A stretch of 64,000 nucleotides of DNA from Nostoc sp. FACHB-280 (GCF_014697615.1 NZ_JACJSD010000032.1:18318-82317), one strand, 5' to 3'. Numbered from the stretch's first letter, positions 38,776 to 48,574 are shown. Made by a program: numbers and translations. Notes: generated from the letters alone by a model not told the origin.

Positions 38776-39684
38776 ATGTGCAGAATACCAATTCTTGATT
38801 TATCAGCCTTGATAAATACTGATTCCCAAGCTCAAGATGCTGTAGTGAAACAAATTTATCAAGCTTGCCATGAAGTTGGCTTTATGTATTTGCAAAATCA
38901 TGGCATTTCAAAAGAATTGATTGCAGAAGTATTTAGCTATAGTCAACATATTTTTAATTTACCGCTAGAAGTTAAACAACAAATAGCTTGGCAAGATGAA
39001 TTTAGTAATACTGGTTATGTTGGCAGAGAAAGAGAGCGACTCAATCCAAGTCAACCAGGAGACTTAAAAGAAGCTTTTAATTTTAGTAAGGTAGAAGTTG
39101 CGTTTTCTATTAATGGTGTGAGTTTAGCAAACAACTCTTGTATTATTGCATTTTATAAAGCTTGTACAGAACTAGCTAACAAAGTATTAACAACATTTGC
39201 TTTGGCGTTGGGATTACCAACAGATTTTTTAACGATTAGACACAATCAGCAAAATCATACTCTGCGACTGTTACATTATCCGCCAATCCAAGAACTTCCG
39301 AAACCTGGACAAGTGCGTGCGGGGGAGCATTCTGATTATGGCAGTATTACTTTGTTATTCCAAGATGATGTGGGTGGTTTGGAAGTGCAAACAACAACTG
39401 GAGAATGGATAACTGCGCCGACAATTCCTGATACGGTGATTGTGAATACAGGCGATTTGATGCAGCGTTGGACAAATGATGTGTTTTGTTCAACTAAGCA
39501 TCGGGTAATGATTCCCCATGATCATAGGGTACAGCGATCGCGTTATTCAGTTGCGTTTTTCTGTCATCCTAATGATGATACAGAAATTGCTTGTTTGGAA
39601 ACTTGCCAACAGGAACGTCAGCCTATTTATCCTCCCATCCTTGCGGGAGAATATCTTTTGAGTCGTCTACAAGCAACATATTAA
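38776..39684 (+). CDS. 2-oxoglutarate/Fe(II)-dependent dioxygenase (isopenicillin N synthase family)
   Basis: 302 residues. N-terminal DIOX_N-like half (HEVGFMYLQNHGIS), then the Fe(II) triad EHSDYGS (His-x-Asp) with distal His in STKHRVMIP, and RSRYSVAFFCHP, whose Arg-x-Ser binds 2-oxoglutarate. The FAD oxidoreductase starts on the very next base after the stop (TAA-ATG), so the two are translationally coupled and likely act on one substrate. The substrate is unknown; the family covers flavonoid, gibberellin and beta-lactam chemistry as well as uracil/xanthine metabolism. Confidence 0.88.
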   Translation: MCRIPILDLSALINTDSQAQDAVVKQIYQACHEVGFMYLQNHGISKELIAEVFSYSQHIFNLPLEVKQQIAWQDEFSNTGYVGRERERLNPSQPGDLKEAFNFSKVEVAFSINGVSLANNSCIIAFYKACTELANKVLTTFALALGLPTDFLTIRHNQQNHTLRLLHYPPIQELPKPGQVRAGEHSDYGSITLLFQDDVGGLEVQTTTGEWITAPTIPDTVIVNTGDLMQRWTNDVFCSTKHRVMIPHDHRVQRSRYSVAFFCHPNDDTEIACLETCQQERQPIYPPILAGEYLLSRLQATY

Positions 39685-40833
39685 ATGAAAACCTACGATT
39701 GGATTGTGGTTGGTGGCGGAATTACGGGTGCGACACTGGCTTATGAATTAGTCAAAGTGGGCTTACGTGTGCTGTTATTGGAACAACACGCCACACCAGA
39801 CAATGCAACTCGATATAGTTATGGTGGATTAGCTTATTGGTCAGGAACAACACCACTTACTCGTCAATTATGCCAAGAAGCGAGCGATCGTTATCAAATC
39901 TTGCCTCAAGAATTATATGCTGATATTGAATTGCGAGAATTAGATTTATTACTGACAATTTCAGCCGATACTCACCCAGAAACCGCCACCAGTCTCTATG
40001 CTAATTGTGCCGTACCGCCAAGTTTACTCAGTGTACAAGACGCTTGTGAGTTAGAACCACTACTCAATCGGGAAGTTATTTCCGGCGCTTTAACGGTTAA
40101 ACACGGTCATATTCATCCAGATAAAACCACACAAGCTTACATCCAAGCTTTTTTACGTGCTGGTGGAGAGATGCAAATTAGTCAGGTTTTGCAAATCCTT
40201 AAAGGTGGTGTCCAAACAAATACCGGAACTTACCACAGTGCTAACGTTGTGATTTGCGCTGGTGGACTCAGCCGCAAATTACTCAAATCAGCAGGTATTT
40301 CCATCAAGGTGTATTTTACCCACGCCGAAATGATTGAAATTCAACATGTAGATTTGCGTTTACAAACTTTAGTAATGCCGGCGAATCTGCAAAGATTTCA
40401 ATTAGAAACAGCATCGACACAAGTTGATGAATTGTGGGATGACTTGGGAAATGAATTAGTCTCGCCAATATTAGATGTAGGTGCAGTGCAATTTCTAGAT
40501 GGTAGCTTGCGTGTAGGTCAAATTAGTCGTGTGCTTACAAATCCTGATGTACAGGTAAACGCAGAAGAGAGTGAAAATTGGTTACGAAATAGCATTGCTG
40601 CTGTGTTACCAGATGTAGCTAAATTACCAGGAACTTGGCATCATTGTTTAGTGGCGTTTAGTAATAATCGTTTACCTGTAATTGGTGCTATCCCAGAATT
40701 TTCTGGTTTGCATATTTTTTCAGGCTTCAGCAATCCTCTTGTTTTTGTTCCACCTTTAGCACAACGTTTTGCTAACTTTGCCACAGGCAAGGAAGATGAA
40801 ATTATTAACCAAATAATTATAAGTATGAAGTAA
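39685..40833 (+). CDS. FAD-dependent oxidoreductase (DAO family)
   Basis: 382 residues. Rossmann motif WIVVGGGITGATLAYELVK then LLLEQHATPDNATRYSYGG, and C-terminal LPVIGAIPEFSGLHIFSGFSNP, as in D-amino-acid oxidase/glycine oxidase/sarcosine oxidase relatives. It follows the 2OG dioxygenase with no spacer. The pair suggests a two-step oxidation of an amine or amino-acid-like compound, which is inference. It converges on the next gene with 1 bp between the stops. Confidence 0.88.
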   Translation: MKTYDWIVVGGGITGATLAYELVKVGLRVLLLEQHATPDNATRYSYGGLAYWSGTTPLTRQLCQEASDRYQILPQELYADIELRELDLLLTISADTHPETATSLYANCAVPPSLLSVQDACELEPLLNREVISGALTVKHGHIHPDKTTQAYIQAFLRAGGEMQISQVLQILKGGVQTNTGTYHSANVVICAGGLSRKLLKSAGISIKVYFTHAEMIEIQHVDLRLQTLVMPANLQRFQLETASTQVDELWDDLGNELVSPILDVGAVQFLDGSLRVGQISRVLTNPDVQVNAEESENWLRNSIAAVLPDVAKLPGTWHHCLVAFSNNRLPVIGAIPEFSGLHIFSGFSNPLVFVPPLAQRFANFATGKEDEIINQIIISMK

Positions 40834-40834
40834 G

Positions 40835-41443
40835 CTAAACTGTAGAATTAATCAGGCTCATAGATAAAATGCCGAGAATTTTATCTACTTCCTTGATAAA
40901 ATAATCTTTTTTATCAATAAAAACAGTGCTATTGCAAAGTTTTAAAAATTTCCAATCAGTTCCTGTTGTCACCACACCATAAATCTCATTAGTAACATTG
41001 CCCTGTTGTTGATTAAATAAATTAGCAGCAATCATTGTGGCAATACATTGTCCTAAACCTGATTTAATACTTTCGTTTTTAGCTTCAACAATTGTCACTA
41101 CAGGGCTGGTGATATCATACTGTTCTGGTGATTTACACAAGATAAAATCACAACGTCCTTCTAATCCTTGGGCTGCATCAACATTAAATTCGGAACCAGA
41201 GAAAACGCTGACTTGATATTGTAAATAACGTCTCACTTCTATTAAAACTGGCATGATTACCAATTCTGAACTAGCTTTTTCTGTATTGATTGCCGTTACT
41301 AAAGGTAAATGTTCTGCCAGAATCATATTTAGGTAATCTGTAGGTGTAACAACTGCTGTATCAGAGAATAAATCCTGATTTTCAACAACTGTTAGTTGAA
41401 AGTCTTTTTTGACTTTATTAAAAGTAAACGCACTGTACGGCAT
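40835..41443 (-). CDS. PD-(D/E)XK nuclease-like protein, 202 aa
   Basis: The central part has LEGRCDFILCKSP followed by VVTIVEAKNESIKSGLGQC, which fits the D...E-x-K core of the restriction-endonuclease-like fold; a later IYGVVTTGTDWKFLKL strand-helix is seen in many cyanobacterial DUF-type members. Such proteins are numerous in cyanobacteria and mostly uncharacterised. It lies 48 bp (from the stop of the upstream gene) downstream of the coiled-coil/TPR gene on the same strand and may be co-transcribed with it. Confidence 0.65.
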   Translation of the reverse strand: MPYSAFTFNKVKKDFQLTVVENQDLFSDTAVVTPTDYLNMILAEHLPLVTAINTEKASSELVIMPVLIEVRRYLQYQVSVFSGSEFNVDAAQGLEGRCDFILCKSPEQYDITSPVVTIVEAKNESIKSGLGQCIATMIAANLFNQQQGNVTNEIYGVVTTGTDWKFLKLCNSTVFIDKKDYFIKEVDKILGILSMSLINSTV

Positions 41444-41491
41444 TTTAATACTATATCTCTTGACTCCTGAATTCTTAAATAGAATATCAAA

Positions 41492-43810
41492 TTAATCAGC
41501 GATTAACTGTTGAAACCGTTCATTTTTAGCGATTTCATCAAAGTCGATATCATTTGCAGCATCTTCTTTATATCTGGGATTAATTTCTATTGCTTGTTGG
41601 AGACATTCAATTGCTAATTGCGCTTGCTTTTGGAGAGCGTAACAAGCTGCTTTATTATAATGAGAAATTGCGTAATCTGGTTTCAGTTCTAGGGCTTTAT
41701 TGAATGCAGCGATCGCATCGTCATCCATACCTAATCTTACCAGCGTGTAACCGCGTTTATCCCAGATTTTGGGCGAGTTGGGTTGTAATTTAATTGCTTG
41801 CTCAAATGAAGCCAATGCTTCTTCATATTCTTCCAATTCTATAAGCGATAAACCCCGGTTTAACCAAGCCGTGACATCATCGGGTTTGATTTTTGTGGCT
41901 TTATTAAAACAAGCAAAAGCGTGCTTATGCTGACGGAGATTACCAAACGCCACGCCGCGATCGCACCACGCTTGATGATAATCTGGTTGAAGTTTGATAG
42001 CCTTGTCATAAGAAGCGATCGCATCTTGATAACGCTTCAGTCTTGCTAAAGTCAGACCATGTTTTAACCAAGCGTTGGCATTCTCCGGCTGGATTTTTAT
42101 TGCTTGATTGTAACATGCGATCGCTGCTTCATATTGCTTTTGGGCAAATAAATCATCACCTTGTTGAATATCAGCCTCTACTGATACTTGTGGTGCTTGA
42201 GTCTGGGTTGTTTTTGATTCTGTAATTTCTTGGAGAATTAACTCTTTACGTTGTTGAGCATCTAATTGCAACTCGGAAAGTTGAGACACAAATTCAGTTT
42301 CTAATTTTTCCAGTTTTTCGAGAAGGAATAACTTTTGTTTTTGAGCATTTACTTGCAGTTCCGAAAATTGTTCAGCAAACTCTAAACCAGATTTTTCTAG
42401 ATTTTCGATAATTGAATCTTTACGATCGCTGATATCTAACTGTGCGGCTGTTTGGATTTTTTCTAAATTATCTAATAATACTTGCTTTTGTTGCTCATAC
42501 TCCAAGGGTAAACCAGAGAGTTGAGCAGTTAAACTATTGGCTATTTCTCTAATATTATCGAGTGTTTTATCTTTTTGCTGTTCAGTATCTACTCTCATCC
42601 CCGCCAACTCTGAGATAAATTCTTGTTGCGTTTTGACTAATTCTGCCAGTAAGTCATCTTTTCGCTGCTGAGTTGCCGAGTTTAAGCTAGATATATGTAA
42701 ATTAAAGCTATTTTCTAATTCTGCGATATTATTTTTAGTCCTATCTTTTTGCTGTTCAGCATCGACTCTAATTCCCGCTAACTCTGAGATAAATTCTTGT
42801 TGGTTTTTGACTAATTCTGCCAGTAAGTCATCTTTTCGCTGCTGAGTTGCCGAGTTTAAGCTGGATATATGCAAATTAAAGCTATTTTCTAATTCTGCGA
42901 TATTATTTTTGGTTCTATCTTTTTGTTGTTCAGCATCGACTCTAATTCCTGCCAATTCTGAGACAAATTCTTGTTGCGTTTTGAACAATTCCGCAATTAA
43001 ATTATCTTTCTGTTGTTGAAAATCTGCTTGTAAATTGGCAAACTGAGCGATAAATTCATTTTGGGATTTTTCCAAATATTCCCAAGTTATCTGCTTATGT
43101 TTTTCAGTGCCTATTTTGATTTCTGCAATCTGTGAAGCAAAGTCAGATTCTAAGTTAACGATATTTTCTAAACTGGTATCGCGTTTTTGTTGGGCGTTTA
43201 GCTGCAATTGTTGTAATTGCTGACTAAATTCAGCTTCTAAATTTTCTAGATGACTTTTTAGGTTCTTTATTTCTAATTCTAAACCTGATAAAATATTATG
43301 TTTAGATTGTATTATCTCAGATTGTAAATTAGATAAATTCTCTTGTTCTTGCTGTATATTACGCTTGAGAGCTTCCGACTCATTCTCTAATTCTCGATTA
43401 ATTTTTTTAACTTCTTGAATCAGATTTTCCGCTTCTTGCTTAACAATAACTATTTGATTTTGCAAATTTTCGATGCCTTGTAGTTGTCCCATTGCTTTAT
43501 CAACAATTTCCCGAATGGCTACCCGCCGCAACAACCAAAATAAAGCAATCACAGCTACAGGAAATAAACTTAAGATGACTAACCAAAGATTGAGCAAGAT
43601 AGTTGTCGAAATGCCATTAGATGGTGCTTGCTTTCGCAGTTGGTTTAATTCTGCGCGTTCTTGATTAGAGAGAACTTGCGCGATAGTTTGTTCCTTGGTG
43701 ATGGGTGGTGTAGTTTGTCCACTAGCCAAACCAGTAGACAGCAGCAAGGGTGAAAATGCGATCGCACCTTTTAAGACTAATGCTAAAACAAATTGATTCT
43801 TGCTGTTCAC
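41492..43810 (-). CDS. Membrane-anchored coiled-coil/TPR protein
   Basis: About 772 residues. A signal-like hydrophobic segment (~8-30) and a second strong helix (LWLVILSLFPVAVIALFWLL) precede a long coiled coil (~105-490) and six or more TPR units to the end (e.g. AWLKHGLTLARLKRYQDAIA, AISHYNKAACYALQKQAQ). The coiled coil holds a 58-residue unit repeated almost exactly (ELAGIRVDAEQQKDRTKNNI...). The frame opens at GTG 43819, but GGAAGG lies 8 nt before the GTG at 43810, which is the better start. Likely a scaffold at a membrane; partner unknown. Confidence 0.8.
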   Translation of the reverse strand: MNSKNQFVLALVLKGAIAFSPLLLSTGLASGQTTPPITKEQTIAQVLSNQERAELNQLRKQAPSNGISTTILLNLWLVILSLFPVAVIALFWLLRRVAIREIVDKAMGQLQGIENLQNQIVIVKQEAENLIQEVKKINRELENESEALKRNIQQEQENLSNLQSEIIQSKHNILSGLELEIKNLKSHLENLEAEFSQQLQQLQLNAQQKRDTSLENIVNLESDFASQIAEIKIGTEKHKQITWEYLEKSQNEFIAQFANLQADFQQQKDNLIAELFKTQQEFVSELAGIRVDAEQQKDRTKNNIAELENSFNLHISSLNSATQQRKDDLLAELVKNQQEFISELAGIRVDAEQQKDRTKNNIAELENSFNLHISSLNSATQQRKDDLLAELVKTQQEFISELAGMRVDTEQQKDKTLDNIREIANSLTAQLSGLPLEYEQQKQVLLDNLEKIQTAAQLDISDRKDSIIENLEKSGLEFAEQFSELQVNAQKQKLFLLEKLEKLETEFVSQLSELQLDAQQRKELILQEITESKTTQTQAPQVSVEADIQQGDDLFAQKQYEAAIACYNQAIKIQPENANAWLKHGLTLARLKRYQDAIASYDKAIKLQPDYHQAWCDRGVAFGNLRQHKHAFACFNKATKIKPDDVTAWLNRGLSLIELEEYEEALASFEQAIKLQPNSPKIWDKRGYTLVRLGMDDDAIAAFNKALELKPDYAISHYNKAACYALQKQAQLAIECLQQAIEINPRYKEDAANDIDFDEIAKNERFQQLIAD

Positions 43811-43904
43811 TCTAGTCACCTTCCTCAGATTTTAAAATCCCTTCTTTTAGTGTAGGTGTTTAGCATCAGGTGTTCATGAGCAGGACTTACACACCAGAAT
43901 TGTG

Positions 43905-44005
43905 GAGATGGGGTGTAGGGGTGAAAGGGTATGGGGTGAAAGGGTATGGGGTGAAATGGTTTTGAATACATACGCTCTTACACCCTCATACCCCTACACC
44001 CTACT
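43905..44005. repeat. Inverted G-rich tandem repeats between divergent genes
   Basis: GGGGTGTAGGGGTGAAAGGG and two further GGGTATGGGGTGAAA units (43911-43960) face CTTACACCCTCATACCCC and CTACACCCTAC (43978-44005) on the opposite strand. Same family and layout as 17347-17505, but here it lies in the spacer between divergent genes, so termination is not its obvious role. Confidence 0.6.
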
Positions 44006-44107
44006 CTAAAACCTGAGTTTTTTGTTTTTTTGCGTAAGTTCTAGCAGACTTATACAGGTTGTAATTTTTCCTGCACAAGAGTTGCCTACTAGCCTAAACT
44101 GTAATTT

Positions 44108-45760
44108 ATGGCATCTACTATTCAAGCTTTACCAACCGAAGTCGTATATCTCATTACAGCTGGTGAGGTGATAGACTCCTTGGCATCTGCTGTGAGGGAA
44201 TTGGTGGAAAATTCTCTAGATGCAGGTGCAACAAGGATTGTGGTTTATTTATGGCCGCAACAATGGCGCATCCGTGTGGCTGACAATGGCTGTGGGATGA
44301 ACCTGGAAGACTTGCAACAAGCCGCAACAGCCCACAGTACGAGTAAAATACGCTCTAGCGATGATTTATGGAAAATTCACAGCTTGGGGTTTCGGGGTGA
44401 AGCGTTGCATAGCTTGACGACTTTGGCAGAGTTAGAAATTTTGAGTCGTCCTGCTGATGGTAATTTGGGGTGGCGGGTGGTTTATGGTGATGATGGCAAA
44501 GCACAAACAGTAGAAGCAACAGCGATCGCACCTGGTACAGTAGTTACAGTTTCTAATCTGTTTGGTAATTGCCCATCTCGTCGCCAAGGTTTACCCAGTG
44601 CAGCACAGCAAATAAAAGCTGTGCAAGCCACAATTCATCAAATCGCTTTGTGTCATCCGCAAGTAACATGGCAACTTTGGCAAAATGACCGCATCTGGTT
44701 CACCATTTCTCCCGCCACTACCACCGGACAACTACTGCCGCAAATTTTACCCCAAGTCCGCCAAGGTGATTTACAAGAACTAAAACTCGAAATCCCCCAT
44801 CCTACCAAATCAGCACTTTCTCTTGTAGTCGGACTACCAGATAGATGTCATCGCCACCGCCCAGACTGGATAAGAATCGCTGTTAATGGCAGAATGGTGA
44901 AATCGCCGGAACTTGAGCAGACTATTTTGTCAGCGTTTCATCGGACTTTACCACGCGATCGCTATCCTATTTGTTTATTACATCTAGAAATTTCTCCCGA
45001 CCAAATTAACTGGAATCGTAACCCAGCCAAAACGGAAATCTATCTAAATGAATTAAACTATTGGCAAGAGCAAATCACCCAAGCAATTGACCAAGCACTT
45101 CGCATTGATGATGCGAACTTTAAAGACGCTGTCCAAACCACCAGAGTCAGCAAATTACTCAAAGCCGCAGAAGAAAAAGGCAGTTATCAATTTAATCCCA
45201 GCAAAACAGAAAGCACTCAGCACTCTCTCAAAGCAGTAGCTCAAGTCAGCAATACTTACATTGTGGCCGAACATCCTGGTGGAATGTGGTTAGTAGAACA
45301 ACATATTGCCCACGAGCGAGTTTTGTACGAACAAATCTGTGATAATTGGCAACTTGTTCCTGTGGAACCCTCAATTATTCTTTATCAACTGTCACCCGCG
45401 CAAGTTTCGCAACTGCAACGCATTGGTTTAGATATAGAAACCTTTGGCGAACAACTTTGGGCAGTTCGGAACATACCCACCCTTTTGCAACAACGAGAAG
45501 ACTGTGCAGAAGCGATTTTAGAACTTAGTTGGGGCGGAGACTTGCAAGCGGCTCAAGTTGCGGTTGCTTGTCGTACCGCCATTCGTAACGGTACACCACT
45601 GAGCCTACCAGAAATGCAAACACTGTTAGACCAATGGCAACGCACCCGTAACCCCCGTACCTGTCCCCACGGTAGACCTATCTATTTATCTCTAGAAGAA
45701 TCAGCCTTAGCCCGATTTTTCCGCAGACATTGGGTAATTGGGAAAAGTCACGGAATTTAA
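44108..45760 (+). CDS. mutL: DNA mismatch repair protein MutL
   Basis: 550 residues: GHKL ATPase head (ITAGEVIDSLASAVRELVENSLDAGAT, DNGCGM, HSLGFRGEAL), transducer domain, and C-terminal dimer/endonuclease domain. The linker is short. The metal-site motif DQHA-x2-E-x4-E reads EQHIAHERVLYE (Asp to Glu, Ala to Ile), while VACRTAIRNG and TCPHGRPIY match other endonuclease-type motifs, so nicking activity is possible but uncertain. The linker contains two AGCACTC units near 45215, a trace of the TGCTGAG repeat. It stands alone. Confidence 0.92.
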   Translation: MASTIQALPTEVVYLITAGEVIDSLASAVRELVENSLDAGATRIVVYLWPQQWRIRVADNGCGMNLEDLQQAATAHSTSKIRSSDDLWKIHSLGFRGEALHSLTTLAELEILSRPADGNLGWRVVYGDDGKAQTVEATAIAPGTVVTVSNLFGNCPSRRQGLPSAAQQIKAVQATIHQIALCHPQVTWQLWQNDRIWFTISPATTTGQLLPQILPQVRQGDLQELKLEIPHPTKSALSLVVGLPDRCHRHRPDWIRIAVNGRMVKSPELEQTILSAFHRTLPRDRYPICLLHLEISPDQINWNRNPAKTEIYLNELNYWQEQITQAIDQALRIDDANFKDAVQTTRVSKLLKAAEEKGSYQFNPSKTESTQHSLKAVAQVSNTYIVAEHPGGMWLVEQHIAHERVLYEQICDNWQLVPVEPSIILYQLSPAQVSQLQRIGLDIETFGEQLWAVRNIPTLLQQREDCAEAILELSWGGDLQAAQVAVACRTAIRNGTPLSLPEMQTLLDQWQRTRNPRTCPHGRPIYLSLEESALARFFRRHWVIGKSHGI

Positions 45761-46324
45761 GAATTAAGGGTGTGAGGGTTTTGAACACCGACACCCGTTA
45801 GAGGCTTTAATTTTTGCTCCCCTTCCCTGCAAGGGAAGGGGTTGGGGGTTAGGTTAGAAAGTTGCACACCAATTTAAATATGTCATTTGCTTGATTTGTA
45901 AGTATTTGGAGTATTATTTTTAACAATTTTTATTATGGCTTTCGCTTTTCCATATCCATAATTTAAGTAGAAATTAGTATTTTTGAGAAGACTTTGAAGA
46001 ACATTATCTTCCTAGTCAATTTGCGGCTGACCTACTGCGAATGATTACGATATATTACCTATTTTTTTATTACAATCTCCAAGTTAATTTGAACTGGATA
46101 TAAGCTATTAAATAATGCTTTACTAAAAAATTTATATTAGTAGCGTTATTCTCTACTAATTTGTGGGAACTCTGAAAATAGTCAAATTATCAGGTTTACA
46201 CAGACTTAAATGTATATTAATTTATCCAACTGTTCTCCAAGCAATAATATTTTGATTTGAGTTTCATTTCTACCTTTGCCTTACCAATGAAATAACCACA
46301 TTTTTAATTAGTTGAGAGGATGAA
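45761..46324. other. Intergenic region with dispersed repeat
   Basis: At 45812-45872 lies a hairpin-forming repeat (CTTCCCTGCAAGGGAAGGGG then TTGGGGGTTAGGTTAGAAAG and GTTGCACACCA); a close relative is at 59042-59102. The rest is AT-rich leader for the FIST gene. No promoter boxes, RNA or small gene were recognised. Confidence 0.6.
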
Positions 46325-47497
46325 ATGTTAAAGGTGATTCTTGGCCATAGTGATGACCCCGATACTCAAGGAGCGATCGCAGATGTATTAGATAGATGTG
46401 TGAGTCAATTACGTAATTTACCGGAAATACCAATCAAAGCTGGTATTATATTTGCAGCAATAGACTTTGATCACGCGCTGATTCTCAAAGAAATTCAGCA
46501 AGTATTTCCAGCAATTGACTTGATTGGTTGTACTACAGATGGTGAAATATCTTCAATATTAGGGTTTCAGCAAGATTCCTTAACGCTGATGCTGTTCTGT
46601 TCTGACACTGTAGATATTCATGCAGGGGTAGGGTACAAAGCCAAAGAAAATCCCTTGGCGGCGGCGCAGCAAGCAGTACAACAGGCTACAAAGAAGTGTA
46701 GTACCCCAGCAAAATTATGTGTTACCTTACCTGCGAGTTATTTAGCAGATGGTTCCACTACCAATGGCGAGTTAATTTTGGCAAGTTTGAAATCAGCTTT
46801 AGGTTCTGAAGTGCCAATTTTAGGCGGTGCAGCAGGAGATCAATTTAGGTTTAAAACGGCTTATCAATTTTTTGGGAATGAAGTTTTTACAGATGCACTC
46901 CCAATTCTGATTTTTTCCGGGGATATTTTATTTTCTTATGGAACTGGCTGTGGTTGGAAACCCATTGGAAGCAAAGGTATTGTGACAAAATCCCACGGAA
47001 CCGTGGTTGAGGAAATTGATGGAGTCTCAGCACTGACATTTTATCAGCGATATTTGGGCGATCGCCAACCAACAGCAGAAAATCCTTTAGCAGTATACGA
47101 AGGAAATAGCGATCGCTACTATATGCGCGTTCCAAATACTTGTACATCAACTGATAGCATTAATTTTTTGGGCAGTGTGCCAGAAAAAGCCACAGTTCAG
47201 ATGACAGACTTTAACCGTGATGATGTTCTTGATGCTGTCAAAACATCTCTTCAGAAAGCCTTAAAAAATTATCCTGGCACAGAACCAGATGCTATCTTAC
47301 TATTTTCTTGTTGCTGTCGGCGTTGGTTATTAGGCACAAGAGCCAAAGAAGAGTATCAAATTATCAAAACAGAACTTGGTAAAGACATACCAATTTGTGG
47401 GTTCTATACTTATGGTGAATTTGCTCCCATAAAACCACAAGGTTCTACATATTATCATCAAGAGACATTTGTGACTTTGCTATTAGGCACAAAGTAA
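46325..47497 (+). CDS. FIST-domain sensory protein
   Basis: 390 residues: FIST_N (LIGCTTDGEISSILGFQQDSL) followed by FIST_C (NFLGSVPEKATVQMTDFNRD, ILLFSCCCRRWLLGTRAKEE, GFYTYGEFAPIKP). FIST domains are predicted ligand-binding sensors, perhaps for amino acids, feeding signal-transduction proteins. GAGGA precedes the ATG. The kinase gene starts 6 bp after the stop, so this protein very likely gives the input to that kinase as a separate subunit. Confidence 0.9.
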   Translation: MLKVILGHSDDPDTQGAIADVLDRCVSQLRNLPEIPIKAGIIFAAIDFDHALILKEIQQVFPAIDLIGCTTDGEISSILGFQQDSLTLMLFCSDTVDIHAGVGYKAKENPLAAAQQAVQQATKKCSTPAKLCVTLPASYLADGSTTNGELILASLKSALGSEVPILGGAAGDQFRFKTAYQFFGNEVFTDALPILIFSGDILFSYGTGCGWKPIGSKGIVTKSHGTVVEEIDGVSALTFYQRYLGDRQPTAENPLAVYEGNSDRYYMRVPNTCTSTDSINFLGSVPEKATVQMTDFNRDDVLDAVKTSLQKALKNYPGTEPDAILLFSCCCRRWLLGTRAKEEYQIIKTELGKDIPICGFYTYGEFAPIKPQGSTYYHQETFVTLLLGTK

Positions 47498-47503
47498 AGG
47501 GTT

Positions 47504-48574
47504 ATGCAAGATATAGACTACGATGGCAGACTCAAAGAATTAGAAAAAACTGTGCGAGTTTTACAGAAAAAATTAGAGCGTTCAGAAGCAGACCGCCAAC
47601 AATTAGAGAATGCTAGTGAAGTCAGAGAATCACTACTCAAAAATGTGATTCGAGAATTGGAAGCATCAAAAATTGCTTTAGAAAATCGCGGTCAAGAATT
47701 AGAAACCATTTTGGGCAATCTCAAAGCTTTACAAATTAAACTCGTAGAATCGGAGAAAATGTCTGCTCTGGGAGTTTTAGTGGCGGGAATTGCTCACGAA
47801 ATTAATAATCCCGTTAGTTTCATTTATGGTAACTTAAATTATGCTCATAAATACTTTCAAGATGTTCTAGATTTACTGGAAATTTACCAAAAACATTATC
47901 CCAAACCCGCAATTGATATTCAGCAAAAAATCAACGCAATTGAACTTGAATTTATCCAAGAGGATGCACATAAACTATTTCAATCAATGATGTGTGGTGC
48001 CGAGCGTATTTGTGAAATTGTCAAATCACTACGCACCTTTTCTCGTCTTGATGAAGCCGAGTTCAAAAGTGTTAATGTTCATGATGGTATTGATAGTACC
48101 TTAGTAATTTTAAATAATCGGTTTAAGGCATTATCTAATAAATTACAGGATATTCAAATTATCCGTAACTATGGAGAATTACCATTAGTTGAATGTTATG
48201 CAGGGCAGCTTAACCAAGTATTCATGAACATCTTAGCTAATGCGACTGATGCTTTAGAAGAGGCAGTCATTAAAAAAAGATGTACTCAAGAAAATTTTAA
48301 TCCGACAATTGAAATTGCAACTAAAGTCATCAATCATGACTGGATAGAAATTAGTATTGCTGATAATGGTTTAGGAATTACAGAACCAGTACAGACAAAA
48401 CTATTCGATCCGTTCTTTACGACTAAAGATATTGGCAAAGGTACAGGTTTAGGTTTATCTATTAGTTATAAAATTATTGTTGAATTGCATAGAGGTAAAT
48501 TAGAATGCCATTCAGAACCAGGAGCAGGAGCAACCTTTATTATTCAAATTCCTGCTCGACAATCTAAAAAATAA
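47504..48574 (+). CDS. Soluble histidine kinase partnered with FIST protein
   Basis: 356 residues with no receiver or membrane segment. Residues ~8-85 form a coiled coil, then VAGIAHEINNPVSF (His98), MNILANATDALEEA, ADNGLGI and GTGLGLSISYKI. It follows the FIST gene by 6 bp. Its core is most like that of the REC kinase at 8274-9539. The absence of its own sensor domain supports the idea that the FIST protein is the sensor. No response regulator gene is adjacent. Confidence 0.9.
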   Translation: MQDIDYDGRLKELEKTVRVLQKKLERSEADRQQLENASEVRESLLKNVIRELEASKIALENRGQELETILGNLKALQIKLVESEKMSALGVLVAGIAHEINNPVSFIYGNLNYAHKYFQDVLDLLEIYQKHYPKPAIDIQQKINAIELEFIQEDAHKLFQSMMCGAERICEIVKSLRTFSRLDEAEFKSVNVHDGIDSTLVILNNRFKALSNKLQDIQIIRNYGELPLVECYAGQLNQVFMNILANATDALEEAVIKKRCTQENFNPTIEIATKVINHDWIEISIADNGLGITEPVQTKLFDPFFTTKDIGKGTGLGLSISYKIIVELHRGKLECHSEPGAGATFIIQIPARQSKK

